This document shows positions 1 through 10,832 of a DNA stretch of 64,000 nucleotides, in pieces. The translations under genes and the position numbers were made by a program. The first letter of the stretch is position 1. The number at the start of each line of letters is the position of its first letter. The notes below the pieces were generated by a model. It ran no database searches. It was given only the letters and a program-made list of their open reading frames with translations, and was not told the DNA's origin. This stretch comes from Rhizomys pruinosus (taxonomy: Eukaryota; Chordata; Mammalia; Rodentia; Spalacidae): assembly GCA_009823505.1 (NCBI GenBank), contig VZQC01006589.1, forward strand, positions 2,236,990 to 2,300,989. Reading direction: 5' to 3'.

Positions 1-205
1 AGCCCGCCCCCAATGACATACTTCCTCCACTATGGCCACACCTTCTAAGACCTTCCAGAACAATGCCACCAACTGAGGACAAAAGATCTGAATGAATACT
101 TAAAGCCTATGGGGGACACTCTCATTCAAACCACCACACTTGAACTCAGGATCCTCCTGCCTCAGCCTCACATTGTTGAAATTATAGACTTCCATAATTC
201 CTGGC
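1..205. repeat. Decayed rodent repeat tail plus B1-like remnant
   Basis: The stretch ending 'gcctatgggggacactctcattcaaaccaccaca' in outline resembles 54878-54915 (gcctatgaaggacatttctcattcaaag), so both belong to one unassigned family. Bases 139-205 look like a worn antisense B1 piece. Confidence 0.3.
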
Positions 206-326
206 AAATCATATGCTTTTATTAGTCCCAAATAAAAAAAATTATTATTAATTTTTCTACTTACAAGTGTGTATTTCTACACTATGCACTCACTGGAACA
301 AAGTTATAACTCAAACCACAGTTTTA

Positions 327-430
327 AGATGAAGAGGTGAGGTGAGGTAAAGTGAGGTAAGGAGATGCTAGAGATGGTAGAGATGGAGGTGATGATGGAG
401 ATGAAGGAGACAGAGATGAAAGAAAGAGAA
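327..430. repeat. Purine-rich GAGGT/GATG low-complexity tract
   Basis: Repeated gaggt and gatg units on the plus strand. The open frames across it, both strands, are low-complexity and not genes. The flanks (206-326, 431-789) show nothing recognisable. Confidence 0.7.
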
Positions 431-789
431 ACACATTGTTCTTTCCCAACAGGGAAGCTTACTATTACCTCCTTATCCTCCACGTTTAGGACCAGAACCA
501 TAGGGAGAAACAACACAGGCATATGTTTGTTAAATACTCTCCAAGCCATAAAAATTTCCTTTACCAGATTTTTACATTATTTATATTACATCCTGTGCAC
601 ATAGGAATGTAACATGATCAGAATCAGTCTCTGTTCATTTGAGTTAAAATCTTTAGGTGAAATCTGCCAAATCAAAGAATGAACACAGAGAAGTAGCTGA
701 AGAGAATGAAGCTTACAAGGCTAATAAAAGGAGTAGACTTATGATTTATAAGATAAAAAGGTGGAAGATTTAAGATTCTGAGAGTATCA

Positions 790-967
790 GCCGGGCATGG
801 TGGCGCACACCTTTAATCCTAGCACTCGGGAGGCAGAGGCAGGCGGATCTTTGTGAGTTCAAGGCCAGCCTGGTCTACAGAGTGAGTTCCAGGCCAGCTG
901 GGGCTCCAGGGAGACCCTGTCTCGAAAAGACAAAACAAACAAACAAACAAACAAACAAACAAAAAAA
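790..967 (+). mobile_element. B1 SINE with (CAAA)n tail
   Basis: Full B1 starting gccgggcatggtggcg and ending in a CAAA-repeat tail. Flanked by a 14-bp TSD, attctgagagtatc, with one mismatch on the right. Confidence 0.93.
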
Positions 968-1024
968 CATTCTAAGAGTATCCTCAGGCTTGTTTGCTAA
1001 AAGACCTTGAAGACTGGCCTAAGG

Positions 1025-1240
1025 GTTTGAGAGATGGCTCAAAGCACTGGCTGCTCTTGCCGAGGGCCCAGGTTCAACTTCCAGCATCCACATGTTGGCT
1101 AACAACCATCTGTAACTCCAGTTCCAGGGGATTCAATGCCCTCTTCTGATCTCCTCTGGCATTGTACAAGTGTACTTAACATACATGCAGGCAATACACT
1201 TATAAACAGAAAATTAAAAAATAAAAAAATATTTTTTAAA
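1025..1240 (+). mobile_element. Diverged B2 SINE
   Basis: B2 order is kept (gagagatggctca, ggttcaa, ccatctgtaactccagttcc, ccctcttctg, A-rich tail) with many changes and a short deletion in the head. Confidence 0.8.
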
Positions 1241-1539
1241 AATCTGGAATTCAACCTCCAAAATAAGGGTAAGGGAAGTAAAACTCAAGCAATCTAGCAA
1301 TTCTATACACGAAAAAAACAGCATCAACAATAATAACAAAAATCAAATAAAACATAATAGTTTGTAAGAAAAAATAACAGTGGATTGAACAGTTTCAAGA
1401 GCTGAGATCCATGTGGCTCAAGGCTCTATGCGGCTTTTAAGGAGCAACCCTGTTCCTTGAATCTTTTGTATTCGGTGCTTCTCATATCATCCTGGAATCA
1501 AGTGCTCTGTGTGGAAAGAAGCTTCTACATTCAGTGGTT

Positions 1540-1543
<4 letters not shown>

Positions 1544-1589
<46 letters not shown>
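1544..1589. repeat. (TG)n microsatellite
   Basis: About 23 uninterrupted TG units. Confidence 0.98.
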
Positions 1590-1591
<2 letters not shown>

Positions 1592-2261
1592 TTTAATGTC
1601 CAGATAATTCAGTGTGAGGGATGAGGGCTACTGATCTAACCTGGGAGTGAGAGATCATGAGGACAGAGTAATCCCACGTATGGGCATGACAAGCTGAATC
1701 TCATCATCCGAATGCAGGTGATTGGGAGGATGTGGGAGAAAAAGATAGCATGGAAGAAATTTATATGTCTTCAACACCGAGAAACTGGGTAAATGGAAAA
1801 TCACAGGGTACTAATGAAATTTAAAAGTACCTTTATTATAAGTTGACCATATTAAAGCTTCCTAAGGCTATTCTTATAGGAAAAGGAGCGGGCCAAGTTT
1901 TTCATACAGAATCATCAAAAAGTACAGCTATTCAAATTCTCAATAAAATCAGATATTCTTATTTTTAAAAATTTAAATTTTATGAGCCAAACATAAAATA
2001 AGTCTATGGGTGACACATCAGGAAATTAACAAGGTGAAACGTATCTTAAATTTTAGTTTATGCCCCATACTGATACAATTCAGGCAGCAGTGAATGTCTA
2101 ACTCCTCTAAAAGAGGACTGCAATTTCTAAATATAGCACTGACTCTTTTAAGCTGGTTTCATTCCGTTTGTGTAATGACAAAAGTAAGCCAGGGCTATGG
2201 CTGGGTGAGTTTGTACTTTGTTAGAATAAAATTGTTCCTACTGATTCATTAAAAAGTTTTC
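1590..2261. other. Unique intron sequence
   Basis: AT-rich, with no exon, RNA gene or transposon recognised. Confidence 0.5.
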
Positions 2262-2262
2262 C

Positions 2263-2499
2263 AGGAGATGGAGAGATGGCTCAGCGGTTAAGAGTACTGA
2301 CTGCTCTTACAGAAGACCGGGGTTCAGTTCCCAGCACCCACATGGTGGCTAAGAACCATCTTGGGCTGGACATGGTGGCACACGCCTTTAATCCCAGCAC
2401 TCAGGAGGCAGAGGCAGGCAGATCTCTGTGAGTTCAAGGCCAGCCTGGTCTACAGGCCAGCTGGGACTAAAGGGAGACCCTGTCTCAAAAAAGGACCAA

Positions 2500-2538
<39 letters not shown>

Positions 2539-2540
2539 AT
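2263..2540 (+). mobile_element. Composite B2(head)-B1 SINE with (AAAT)n tail
   Basis: About 100 bp of B2 head up to 'aagaaccatctt' joins directly to a B1 start (gggctggacatggtggc), followed by a tail of AAAT units (2498-2540). The B2 tail is absent. The junction matches those at 13697, 21056 and 61811. No clear TSD is seen here. Confidence 0.75.
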
Positions 2541-2856
2541 AGCAAACATATGAAGTCTACTTATGTCAAGTCCTACCAGATTTTCATGGTCTTTGCTAGT
2601 AGACTGTTGAACTGAGGAAAGACATCTAATAACAGAGATTCAGAGTTATATTTGTTCTGTTTATGAGTGCTACTATTGTTAAAACAAGTTTAAAGGTTAT
2701 GGTGAAGAATCAAGGGATGAAAAAGTTCACTGTAAACATATTACTCACACATTCATTGTAACAATAAATACATGGGTATTATAATGCAGATTAAAACCAA
2801 TGCTGGAAAACCAGAAAAAAAAAAAAAAAACAGCATGACAATGTAAACTTTCTTTT

Positions 2857-3104
2857 TAAAAAAAAAAATTTATTTATTTTTGTATGAGTATGAATGTACT
2901 GTCTGCATGTAGGTTTGTGCACCCACCCATGTCATGCAATGCCACGGAGGTCAGAAGAGGGTGTCGCATTCCCCTGGAACTGGAGTTCTCCTGGAATTGG
3001 AGTTACAGACGGTTCTCAGCCGCCATGTGGGTGCTGGCGATCGAACCCGGGTCCTCTGCAAGAGCGGTCGGTGCTCTTAACCACTAGGCCATCCCTCCAG
3101 CCCC
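2857..3104 (-). mobile_element. B2 SINE, double 17-bp unit
   Basis: Antisense B2 with T-rich tail at left and ctccagccccc head at right. It holds two tandem 17-bp units, and the flanks share a near-perfect 10-bp TSD (gt[a/g]aactttc). Confidence 0.9.
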
Positions 3105-3181
3105 CGTGAACTTTCATATTATGGAAAGAAAAAGCAATTGTCACTAAAGAGAATACAGTAATCTCCCTACCCCATCCCTGG

Positions 3182-3554
3182 GTCCTAGTTTGTTTCTCTA
3201 CTCTGTGACAAAACACTGACCAAACCAACCTGGGGAGGAAAGGGTCTACTTTATCTTACCTCTCACAGGTCACAGTTCATCACTGTGAGAAGTCAAGGCA
3301 AGAACCTGGAGGCAGGAGCTGAAGTACAGACCAAGGAGGAATCCTGCTTACTGACTTACTCCCCTGGCCTAGGTTGGGCCTGTTTTCTTATGGGCCACCT
3401 GCCCAGGGGATGGAACCACCCACAGTAGGCTCCCACATCACTCAACAGTCAAGAAAATGCCTGAGACAAGGCCACAGGCCAGTCTAAAGGAGGAAATTCC
3501 TCAATGGAGATTCCCTCTACCAAGGTGTATCATGACCACTGAAACTATGCAACA
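3182..3554 (-). mobile_element. Old solo LTR, same family as the element at 23506-25407
   Basis: It aligns end to end by eye with the 366-bp LTRs of the young element (tcctagttt, ggggaggaaaggg, ggaacctggaggcaggagctgaag, gaaactatgcaaca) but with many differences and an extra block near 3390-3440. No second LTR or internal part follows, so it is a solo LTR. Confidence 0.75.
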
Positions 3555-3920
3555 TACCCCCTTTACCCATGGGGGACAAGTTCCAAGACCCCCAGTGGAT
3601 ATCTAAAACTGTGACTAGTATCAAACCTTGTGAAATGTTTTCTCCTCTAATGTCCTGAATGTTCATATAATGCCTTTCAAATCTTACAGCCTATGCCCAT
3701 CACCACTCTCACCGGCTTATTAAAAGATGGATTACTCGAGCACAAGGACTGCCCTACTATGTAAGTCTATTAATACTTGAGAATACTCCCCAGTGATTAA
3801 TGGGTGGGTAGATCATATAGCATGGATACACCAGAAAAAGGACAATTCACACTTCAAGTGGGAAAGATGCAGGACAGCATGCATAGACATGCATCTCAGA
3901 GCAATGCACACTTTAAAATA
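3555..3920. other. Unassigned intron sequence
   Basis: No feature recognised. Confidence 0.4.
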
Positions 3921-3930
3921 AGAATTATTA

Positions 3931-4179
3931 GCAGTTGGGAGTGATGCATATTGGAAACAACAACAACAGAAAGGACTGCATCAAAGAACTGACTGAAACA
4001 GTGAACTTCTGCTCAAAACAGTCAACTTCCACATGGAGAATATTGAGAAAAACTGAGAAAAAGATGAAAAGCATGTTTGGTAGAATGCATGAGCTCTGGT
4101 AGGGTGGGGGGATAGGGTTGGGGACACAGGTCTAGATTTGATAAAAATATATATATATATAAATAAACAAACAAAAAAA
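3931..4179 (+). mobile_element. 5'-truncated L1, 3' UTR only
   Basis: Contains the rodent L1 3'-UTR block seen five more times in the window (gagtgatgcatattgg, caacaacagaaaggactgca, G-rich run, caggtctagatttgataaa). Flanked by a perfect 10-bp TSD, agaattatta (3921-3930 and 4180-4189). Confidence 0.88.
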
Positions 4180-4189
4180 AGAATTATTA

Positions 4190-4680
4190 ATTTCTAGAAT
4201 TTGCCATGTAAAACTTTTGAATTGTGGCTGAATGACAGTAAATAAGACCTCAAAAAGCAATACTATGGAGAAAGGAATAAAGGTAATGGTTATGTAGCAA
4301 TTTTTAAGGCAAGAATAATTCTTGGAATTTGAAGCTTTACAATATTTTATTTAAAAATCTAAGAAATCTGCACTTTCTTTAGAGAAGATAGAGAAAAATG
4401 CACATCTAAAACACCTATAAAAATGCAAAACACCACATCACATTTAACTCTTACACTTATTGTATCCTCAGTGCAGCCCAACACATCACACATGCCAGGA
4501 GTCAAACAACAGCATCTGAGAGTGCCCACGGCCCTGGCAAACCAACACCTCCCTCTCTGCCACCACTAATGAACAAAATCTAGTTTTCAAAGAATGCACA
4601 GGGCCAAATTTTAGAAAGAAAAATTATCAATCTGTCTTTTATTCTTCTGTAAGATCAATCTTCTTTCAAGACTTGCAAAC
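4190..4680. other. Unassigned intron sequence
   Basis: No exon or repeat recognised. Confidence 0.4.
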
Positions 4681-4790
4681 TCAGGCATTGTGGTACATGC
4701 CGACAATCCCAGCACTTAAGAGGCTAAAGCAGGATTGTGGTTTGGGGCTACTATAGGCTACATAGCAAGACCATGTCTTAAAAAATCAAT
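4681..4790 (+). mobile_element. B1 relic
   Basis: Worn B1 (aggcattgtggtacatgcc, aatcccagcactta, agaccatgtctta) with an internal deletion. Confidence 0.7.
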
Positions 4791-4795
4791 TCTAT

Positions 4796-5023
4796 GGGGG
4801 CTGGAGAGATAGCCTAGCGGTTAGGAGCACCATCTGTTCTTGCAGAGGACCCGGGTTCGATTCCCAGCACCCACATGATGGCTAAGAACCATCTTTATCT
4901 CCAGTTCCAGGGGAATCTGACACCCTCTTCTGACCTCCGCGGCACTGCACAACACGGGTGCACAAACCTGCATGCAGACTGTACAATCATACACATAAAA
5001 AATAAATAAAATTAAAAAAAAAA
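4796..5023 (+). mobile_element. B2 SINE, single unit
   Basis: Complete B2 inserted in the tail of the preceding B1; 12-bp TSD aatcaattctat on both sides. Confidence 0.93.
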
Positions 5024-5035
5024 TCAATTCTATTT

Positions 5036-5250
5036 GGGGCTGGAGAAATGGCTCAGCAGTTGAGAGCACTGGCTGTTCTTGCAGAAGACCTAGGTTCAAA
5101 TCCCAGCACCAACATGGCAGCTGACAACCAACTGTAAGTAACCCCAGTTCCAGGAGATCTGAGGCCCTCTTTTGTCTTCCACAGGCATTGCATGACACGG
5201 GCACTTATACACATGCAGGCATAACAATCATCCACATAAAAAATAAATTA
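5036..5250 (+). mobile_element. B2 SINE (older, diverged)
   Basis: Complete B2 with tail aaaaaataaattaatt, immediately followed by another B2. Confidence 0.88.
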
Positions 5251-5253
5251 ATT

Positions 5254-5514
5254 GGGCTGGAGAGATGGCCTAGCGGTTAAGAGCGCCGACCGCTCTTGCA
5301 GAGGACCTGGGTTTGATCCCCAGCACCCACATGGCGGCCGAGAACCGTCTGAAACTCCAATTCCAGGAGAACTCCAATTCCAGGAGAACTCCAGTTCTAG
5401 GGGAATCCAAGACCCTCTTCTGACCTCCGCGGCATTGCACGACACGGGTGCACAGACTTGCATGCAGACAGTACATTCATACACATACAGAAATAAATAA
5501 AATTAATAAAAAAA
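5254..5514 (+). mobile_element. B2 SINE with triple 17-bp unit
   Basis: Young CpG-rich B2 (A-box-like tggcctagcgg, B-box-like gggtttgatcc). Three tandem copies of aactccaattccaggag lie at 5353-5369, 5370-5386 and 5387-5403. Confidence 0.95.
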
Positions 5515-5546
5515 AATTTTTTTTAATTAATTAATTAATTAATTTT

Positions 5547-5758
5547 GGGGGCTGGAGAGATGGCCTAGCAGTTAAGAGAGCAGACTGCTCTTACAGAGGA
5601 CCCAGGTTCGATCCCCAGCACCCACATGGCAGCTAAGAACCATCTGTAACTCCAGTTCCAGGGGAATCCGACACCCTCTTCTGACCTCCGAGGCATTGCA
5701 CGACACAGGTGCACAAACCTACATGCAGACAGTACACATAAAAAAATAAATAAAATTT
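5547..5758 (+). mobile_element. B2 SINE, single unit
   Basis: Complete B2 following an (AATT)n stretch; its A tail abuts a B1. Confidence 0.93.
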
Positions 5759-5759
5759 A

Positions 5760-5931
5760 GCCGGGCGTGGTGGCGCGCGCCTTTAATCCCAGCACTTGGG
5801 AGGTAGAGTTAGGTGGATCTCTGTGAATTCAAGGCCAGCATGGTCTACAGAGCGAGCTCCAGGACAGCTGGGAGACCCTGCCTCAAAAATACCAATCAAT
5901 CAATCAATCAATAAATAAATAAAATTTAAAA
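5760..5931 (+). mobile_element. B1 SINE with (CAAT)n/(AAAT)n tail
   Basis: Starts gccgggcgtggtggcgcgcg directly on the A tail of the preceding B2 and ends in CAAT then AAAT units. Confidence 0.93.
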
Positions 5932-6133
5932 AAAGAAACAGCCATATTTATGAATTTTTATTTTTTAATACAAACTTCATAAATATGTACCAATTTATAG
6001 TTCTTTCCAACATGTTTCTTCAAAACTTTGTCAACCTATTGTTTTCTTATCTATAAATTACCTCACTGTGTGCTATTAATTTTGTTCACATTTCAAAAAT
6101 AGATAATATAGATACCCAATGAAATGAACAGAT

Positions 6134-6139
6134 CACACA

Positions 6140-6178
<39 letters not shown>
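6134..6178. repeat. (CA)n microsatellite
   Basis: About 20 CA units with one interruption near the start. The flanks (5935-6133, 6179-6960) look unique apart from the CTCF-like motif. Confidence 0.97.
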
Positions 6179-6180
<2 letters not shown>

Positions 6181-6633
6181 CACTTGATGAAGCAAAAGCC
6201 TATCTAATACCATCACCAACAAAGAATAACATTAAGATCACTACAGAAAGGTCTCTTAATGGTCCTTTCCAATCTGTACCTATCCTACTCTCATCCTAAT
6301 AGCACAACTATTGTTTCAATTAATTTTCCAATTCAAGAACACCATATGAATACTGCCTGTTCTAGGACACAAGTTAGTTATTATTCAAGAATGTGCATTC
6401 TTACATTGGTTTACATTTCACCACTCAGTGGGATGGTTTTGAAATTCATCCCTGCTGTTATACAGAACAGCAGTTCTCTGATGAACAGTAACCTGCAGGA
6501 AGGCACTGCAAGGGGCCAAGTCTTTCTCCTTTTGAAAGAAACCTAGGCTACGTTCAATTTGGGGCTGTTATGATACTGTTACTTGTGTCTAGGCCTTCTA
6601 TTTTATTCTGTTTAAGAATTTTCTTCCTCCTGG

Positions 6634-6649
6634 TCACCAGGTGGCAGTG
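6634..6649 (+). promoter_or_regulatory. CTCF-like motif
   Basis: tcaccaggtggcagtg matches the CTCF core CCASYAGRKGGCRS at 13 of 14 positions. It lies in non-repetitive intron 2 sequence, not inside a recognisable SINE. Confidence 0.45.
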
Positions 6650-6964
6650 TGCTTACCCAGGGGTTCAGCCAGTAGCAGTTTTACCATTCCAATTACATTG
6701 AGCCTGGCCTTCCCTTAGTGCTATAAGTCCCTGGATCTAGTTCCTTTTTTAAAAAGGAAAAGGATAATGTCTTAGGGAGAGCATAAATAAGGCCAGCTTC
6801 TGATAATATGTATTTCTTTACTTCAATGTTAGTTATACAGGTATAGTCACTGTCCTAATTCATCAGGCTATGGACTTATACTCTGTATATGCAAGATACA
6901 AAAGTTTGAAGAAAGGAACATTCTCATTTTGAATATAAAAAAAATACATAAGAATAGTAATATT

Positions 6965-7100
6965 GGTTGAGACCAGGATATTATTACGTAGCTCAGGCTG
7001 ACCTTGAACTCTCTAGGTAGCCCACACTGTCCTTGCACTCATAATCCTCCTATCTCAACACCACAAGTGCTAAGATTATAGGCATACAGCACCACATCCA
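6965..7100 (-). mobile_element. Old B1-type relic
   Basis: Antisense B1 outline (gaccttgaactc, cctatctcaacacc, aagattataggcat, accacatccagcc) with heavy divergence. Confidence 0.6.
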
Positions 7101-7267
7101 GCCAGAACTACTTCTCTGTGTGATTTAGGATTTACTCCATAATTTTTAAACACCCCCCCCAAAAAAAGAAAACCACAAAAATAAACTGGAGGGAGATAGA
7201 TGTATACTAGGCTGTAGCTGTAATCTGTAACTTCTAATTTAAAATCCAGTTTATACAAATACTATAG

Positions 7268-7476
7268 CCCTGGAAATGGAGAAGTGACTCAGCTGTTAAG
7301 AGTCCTCACTGGTCTTTCAGAGGTCTCAGATCTGGTTCTTTCCACCTACATAGCAGTTCATAACTCCAGTTCCAGAAACTCTAATGCCCTCTTCTGGCCT
7401 CCTCTGGCTCCTGTATAAGGATATGATAGACTTACATACACTAAAGGCACACATACAAAAAAAGTAAATATTAAAA
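7268..7476 (+). mobile_element. Old B2 relic
   Basis: B2 order preserved (gagaagtgactcagctgttaagag, ccctcttctggcctcc, A-rich tail), strongly diverged. Confidence 0.7.
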
Positions 7477-8165
7477 AACAAATAACATAATTCTGCTTTC
7501 ATAATCTCTGTAACACAAACATAAGACAAACATAAGATAAAGCACTGCTTTCATCTGTTTTAAACAATATAAAGACTCCACCCAAAAGGACTATTTTTTA
7601 ATTGGATCTCGTTCTATACATTCTAATTGGTTCTCATTCAATACATTCTAGAATTTCTTAGAAACCAAACTCCCTCCTCTATCATGCTTCCAACAGATAA
7701 GACAAAATTCCTCTTACACTGTATCTCCATCAAAATATAACTACTTGTGTGTATTTATGAAAAATTTGCTAGTGTCAGGCTCTGATTACCTAGAAAAAAT
7801 GCAATTACAGCAGAAGGATCATAGCTAGCTTAAGCTAAGTGTGATCTTATACTCAGATTTTAAATACAAGGGTATGGTAGTGTTTAAAGACTATAACTAA
7901 TTTTGGATTAACTTCTCATAAGATGAAAGGATTTAAGTCTATTACAAGAAAATAATTAAAAGTTGATGTTTAGGAATAGCAGGATAATAAAACTTGTTAA
8001 TGAAGTACCAGTGTAAAAAACAATGTCATATTTCATAATGATGTTTATTCATTTTAACAGTACTTTTAAGTCTCAAGGCATGCATTTTTTTGCTTGAGTT
8101 CAAATGTAGACTTCCCACAATGGTATCTTCAGGGATGATCTGTGCAAGTCATTAAATATTATGTT
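7477..8165. other. Unique intron sequence
   Basis: AT-rich; nothing recognised. Confidence 0.4.
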
Positions 8166-8167
8166 CA

Positions 8168-8376
8168 GGGCTGGGGAGAGGGCTCAGTTGGTAAAGTACT
8201 TGCCATACAAGCTTGAAGACCTGAGTCTGGATCCCTAGTACCAACATGAAAAGCCAGGCATGGTGCTACATATCTTTAATCCTAGACTTAGGGGAAGCAG
8301 AGACAGGCGGATCACTGTTACTTAATGACCAGCTAGTCTTATCCAGGTTCAGTCAGAGAACCTATCTCAAAAAATA
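8168..8376 (+). mobile_element. B4-type SINE (ID-like head plus B1)
   Basis: ID-like head (ggctcagttggtaaagtacttgcc) joined to a worn B1 (aagccaggcatggtgctacat) and ending ctatctcaaaaaat. Confidence 0.7.
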
Positions 8377-8639
8377 AGGTGCAAGGCTAAGCATTATATG
8401 TGAGTATACATCCTGATCTAACTGCAGGAACCAGGAAAACATAGGAGCCAGGAAGGTAAAGGGAAAGAGGGAGCCTGAGAGAGAAGATTAGTAAGAGACA
8501 GATTATTACTAAGAGAGAAACAGATAAAATCAGAGCACCTAAATGGGAAGCGAGAGGAAGGGTTATAGAAAGAAATGTGGGGATAAAGGGAAAGAAGGAG
8601 TTCAAGTGAGGTGGGACCATAGGAGACTGGTACTAACTA

Positions 8640-9772
8640 TCAAGGGAGAAATGGGAAAATGGGGAAGTCATAAAGGGAGGGCTAGACAGGGAGGGGACGA
8701 AAGACGAGATAAATAATGTCTAGCTAGTGTAAAAGCCTGAAGAAATCATATTAATCTAACAACCTAATGACAAATTACACATACAGTATCTCTACATGAC
8801 TCCATGTGCATAGCTGAAGGCAACATAACAAGAAACAGTACCAGACAGGAGAAACCTTCCTCTGACTTGTTGACCAAGGTAGCCCAAGAGATTCCCAAAA
8901 TTATACAGGCTATTACCACATTCCTTGATTGCCTCCCAGAACGTGAGAGTAAGACCCTATTGCTGAAGATTGGTCTATTGGAGCAATGGAGCTAGAACTG
9001 AACTGGAAGGCTCCTCTGCTGAAGGGCTAGCCTTCACAGCTGTGGAGAGCACTATGCGAACTGCTAAGGGAGAACAGCAACCAATGGTCCAGCACCAACT
9101 TTAAGACTAACTATCCATATCAATGGCCAGCACAGCATACAACATTGGTACAGTAGTGGCACTTTCATCTTGGGTATAACCAATGGCTAACTAATTGGAT
9201 CTAAAGCCCACTCAATGGGAACTCGTGGGGCACTGTAATCATAGCCAGATACACAAGGCAGGAAAGATCATAGATCTCAGAGTAACTCCCAAGGCTGTCA
9301 TCCCTAGGCTAAGATAAATTCTTACTAAATGCAAAATAGGTATCCTTATATTCACAGATGAATATCCCAGAACACCATTCAGTAAAGAAGCTTCTTTTGC
9401 ATCAGATGAAGATTATTACAGAGTCCCACAACTGGTCACATGCACACAGTGTTGGTGAATTGCCCAAGCCTAAGCCAGCACATTTACAATGCAACTTCCA
9501 CACCTAAGGCTCATGCAACATAGAACAACTGGCCAAGAGGACACTAATTAAATCTTGACCTCTTATTAAGGAAGCTCACTCATGCAACAGGAGGCCAGGA
9601 ACTCAAAAGGTCATAAATGGCCCAACCATGGAGATTAGGAGTCTACAGAGTGTGGGTCCACAGAGAGGTCTCCTATATTCAGCTTCACTCACTCAGGGCT
9701 TAGGGAACACTGCAGAAGAAGGGGCAGAAAGATTCTAAATGCCAGGGAGGTGACATAAGACCATATGGACAA
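8640..9772 (+). mobile_element. Probable old rodent L1 3' region relic
   Basis: Long non-unique-looking stretch ending gggcagaaagattctaaatgcc, similar in style to 32100-32280 (ggggacagaaagattataag). Assignment to an Lx-like L1 3' UTR is inference. The 63-residue frame at 8804-8995 is not a recognised gene. Confidence 0.35.
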
Positions 9773-9927
9773 GCCGGGCTTGGAGGCGCACGCCTTTAAT
9801 CCTAGCACTTGGGAGGCAGAGGCAGGTGGATCTTTGTGAGTTCAAGGCCAGCCTGGTCTACAGAGTGAGTTCCAGGACAGCTGGGGCTACAGGGAGACCC
9901 TGTCTCGAAAAGACCAAAAAAAAAAAA
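9773..9927 (+). mobile_element. B1 SINE with 16-bp TSD
   Basis: Complete B1; aagaccatatggacaa flanks it at 9757-9772 and 9928-9943. Confidence 0.95.
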
Positions 9928-9943
9928 AAGACCATATGGACAA

Positions 9944-10265
9944 TAGCAAGGAGCTGGAACCAACCCAAGTGCCCCTCAACTTATGAGTGGATAGAGAAAA
10001 TGTGGTACATCTACACAATGGAGTTCTATGCAGCAGTAAAGAAAGATGACATCATGAGCTTTGCAGGTAAATGGCTGGAGCTAGACAATATCATGCTGAG
10101 TGAAGTAACACAGTCCCAGAAAAACAAACGACGAATGGTATCCCTCATCTGTGGATGCTAGTACTAATTACCTAATTGTATGGCAAACTGAGCAACGTCA
10201 ATGTGATCTGAAAACAACTGTGCTCTTATATTGTGAATCCCTTAAAATATAATAAACAAAAAATA
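9944..10265 (+). mobile_element. L1 fragment: ORF2 C-terminus and short 3' end
   Basis: Sense translation gives the last part of L1 ORF2 (SWNQPKCPS, EKMWYIYTMEFYAAVKK, LSEVTQSQKNKRR) to its stop near 10161, then about 100 bp and an A-rich aataaacaaaaaataaa end. 5'-truncated and non-coding in effect. Confidence 0.9.
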
Positions 10266-10412
10266 AAAGACAACATATCAAAAGTCCTAGAGTGCAGCTA
10301 ATGGTGTCTAAGGGCAGCTATATAGCACAAAATGGTCCTTTCTGGACCTATGTGGGGCCTTCCCTGCTCTCCCCAGATTCAGCCCCATTAGAAATGGTGA
10401 AGGTTTTATGCT

Positions 10413-10490
10413 CTGTCTCTGTCTGTCTGTCTCTGTCTCTGATTCTCTTTCTTTCTCTCTCTCTCTCTCCCCTCTCTCTCTGACATTATT
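10413..10490. repeat. CTGT/CTCT low-complexity tract
   Basis: Pyrimidine-rich repeats; open frames across it are low complexity. Confidence 0.85.
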
Positions 10491-10562
10491 AGCTCTGACA
10501 GTAATAAGTGACACATGAACAGATGAGCACTCATGCTCAGCATGGATGAGTTAGTTATCTCT

Positions 10563-10625
10563 NTGGGGGGGTGGGGGGTGGGGGGTGGAGGGTGGGGGGT
10601 GGGGGATAGGGGGCGTGGGAGGGTG
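10563..10625. repeat. G-rich tract (GGGGGGT)n with an ambiguous base
   Basis: Base 10563 is 'n', followed by seven or more runs of four or more G. A G-quadruplex is plausible on this strand. Confidence 0.85.
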
Positions 10626-10814
10626 CCAATGGCAGTATAAAGGTGACTAAGATTGACTAAGATGCTATATATGAAAACGCAAATTTTCAACTAAATTTTA
10701 TGCAAAAAAGAAAAAAAGACTAAAAATAAATAAATAAGTACATGTTTTTAAAAAAATAATAAGGTGCAACACACTTGGATTTCTAGCTCCCATGGGCACA
10801 TACAAGTCTGCACA

Positions 10815-10832
10815 CGCACACACACACACACA
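10815..10832. repeat. Short (CA)n
   Basis: About nine CA units. The surrounding 10626-11400 shows no other feature. Confidence 0.7.

Noticed and set aside
4796..5758. tRNA-like A and B boxes
   Set aside because: They belong to B2 SINEs; no cloverleaf or functional tRNA gene.
9826..10161. 111-residue frame as a gene
   Set aside because: Fusion of B1 translation with the L1 ORF2 C-terminus; a truncated L1.
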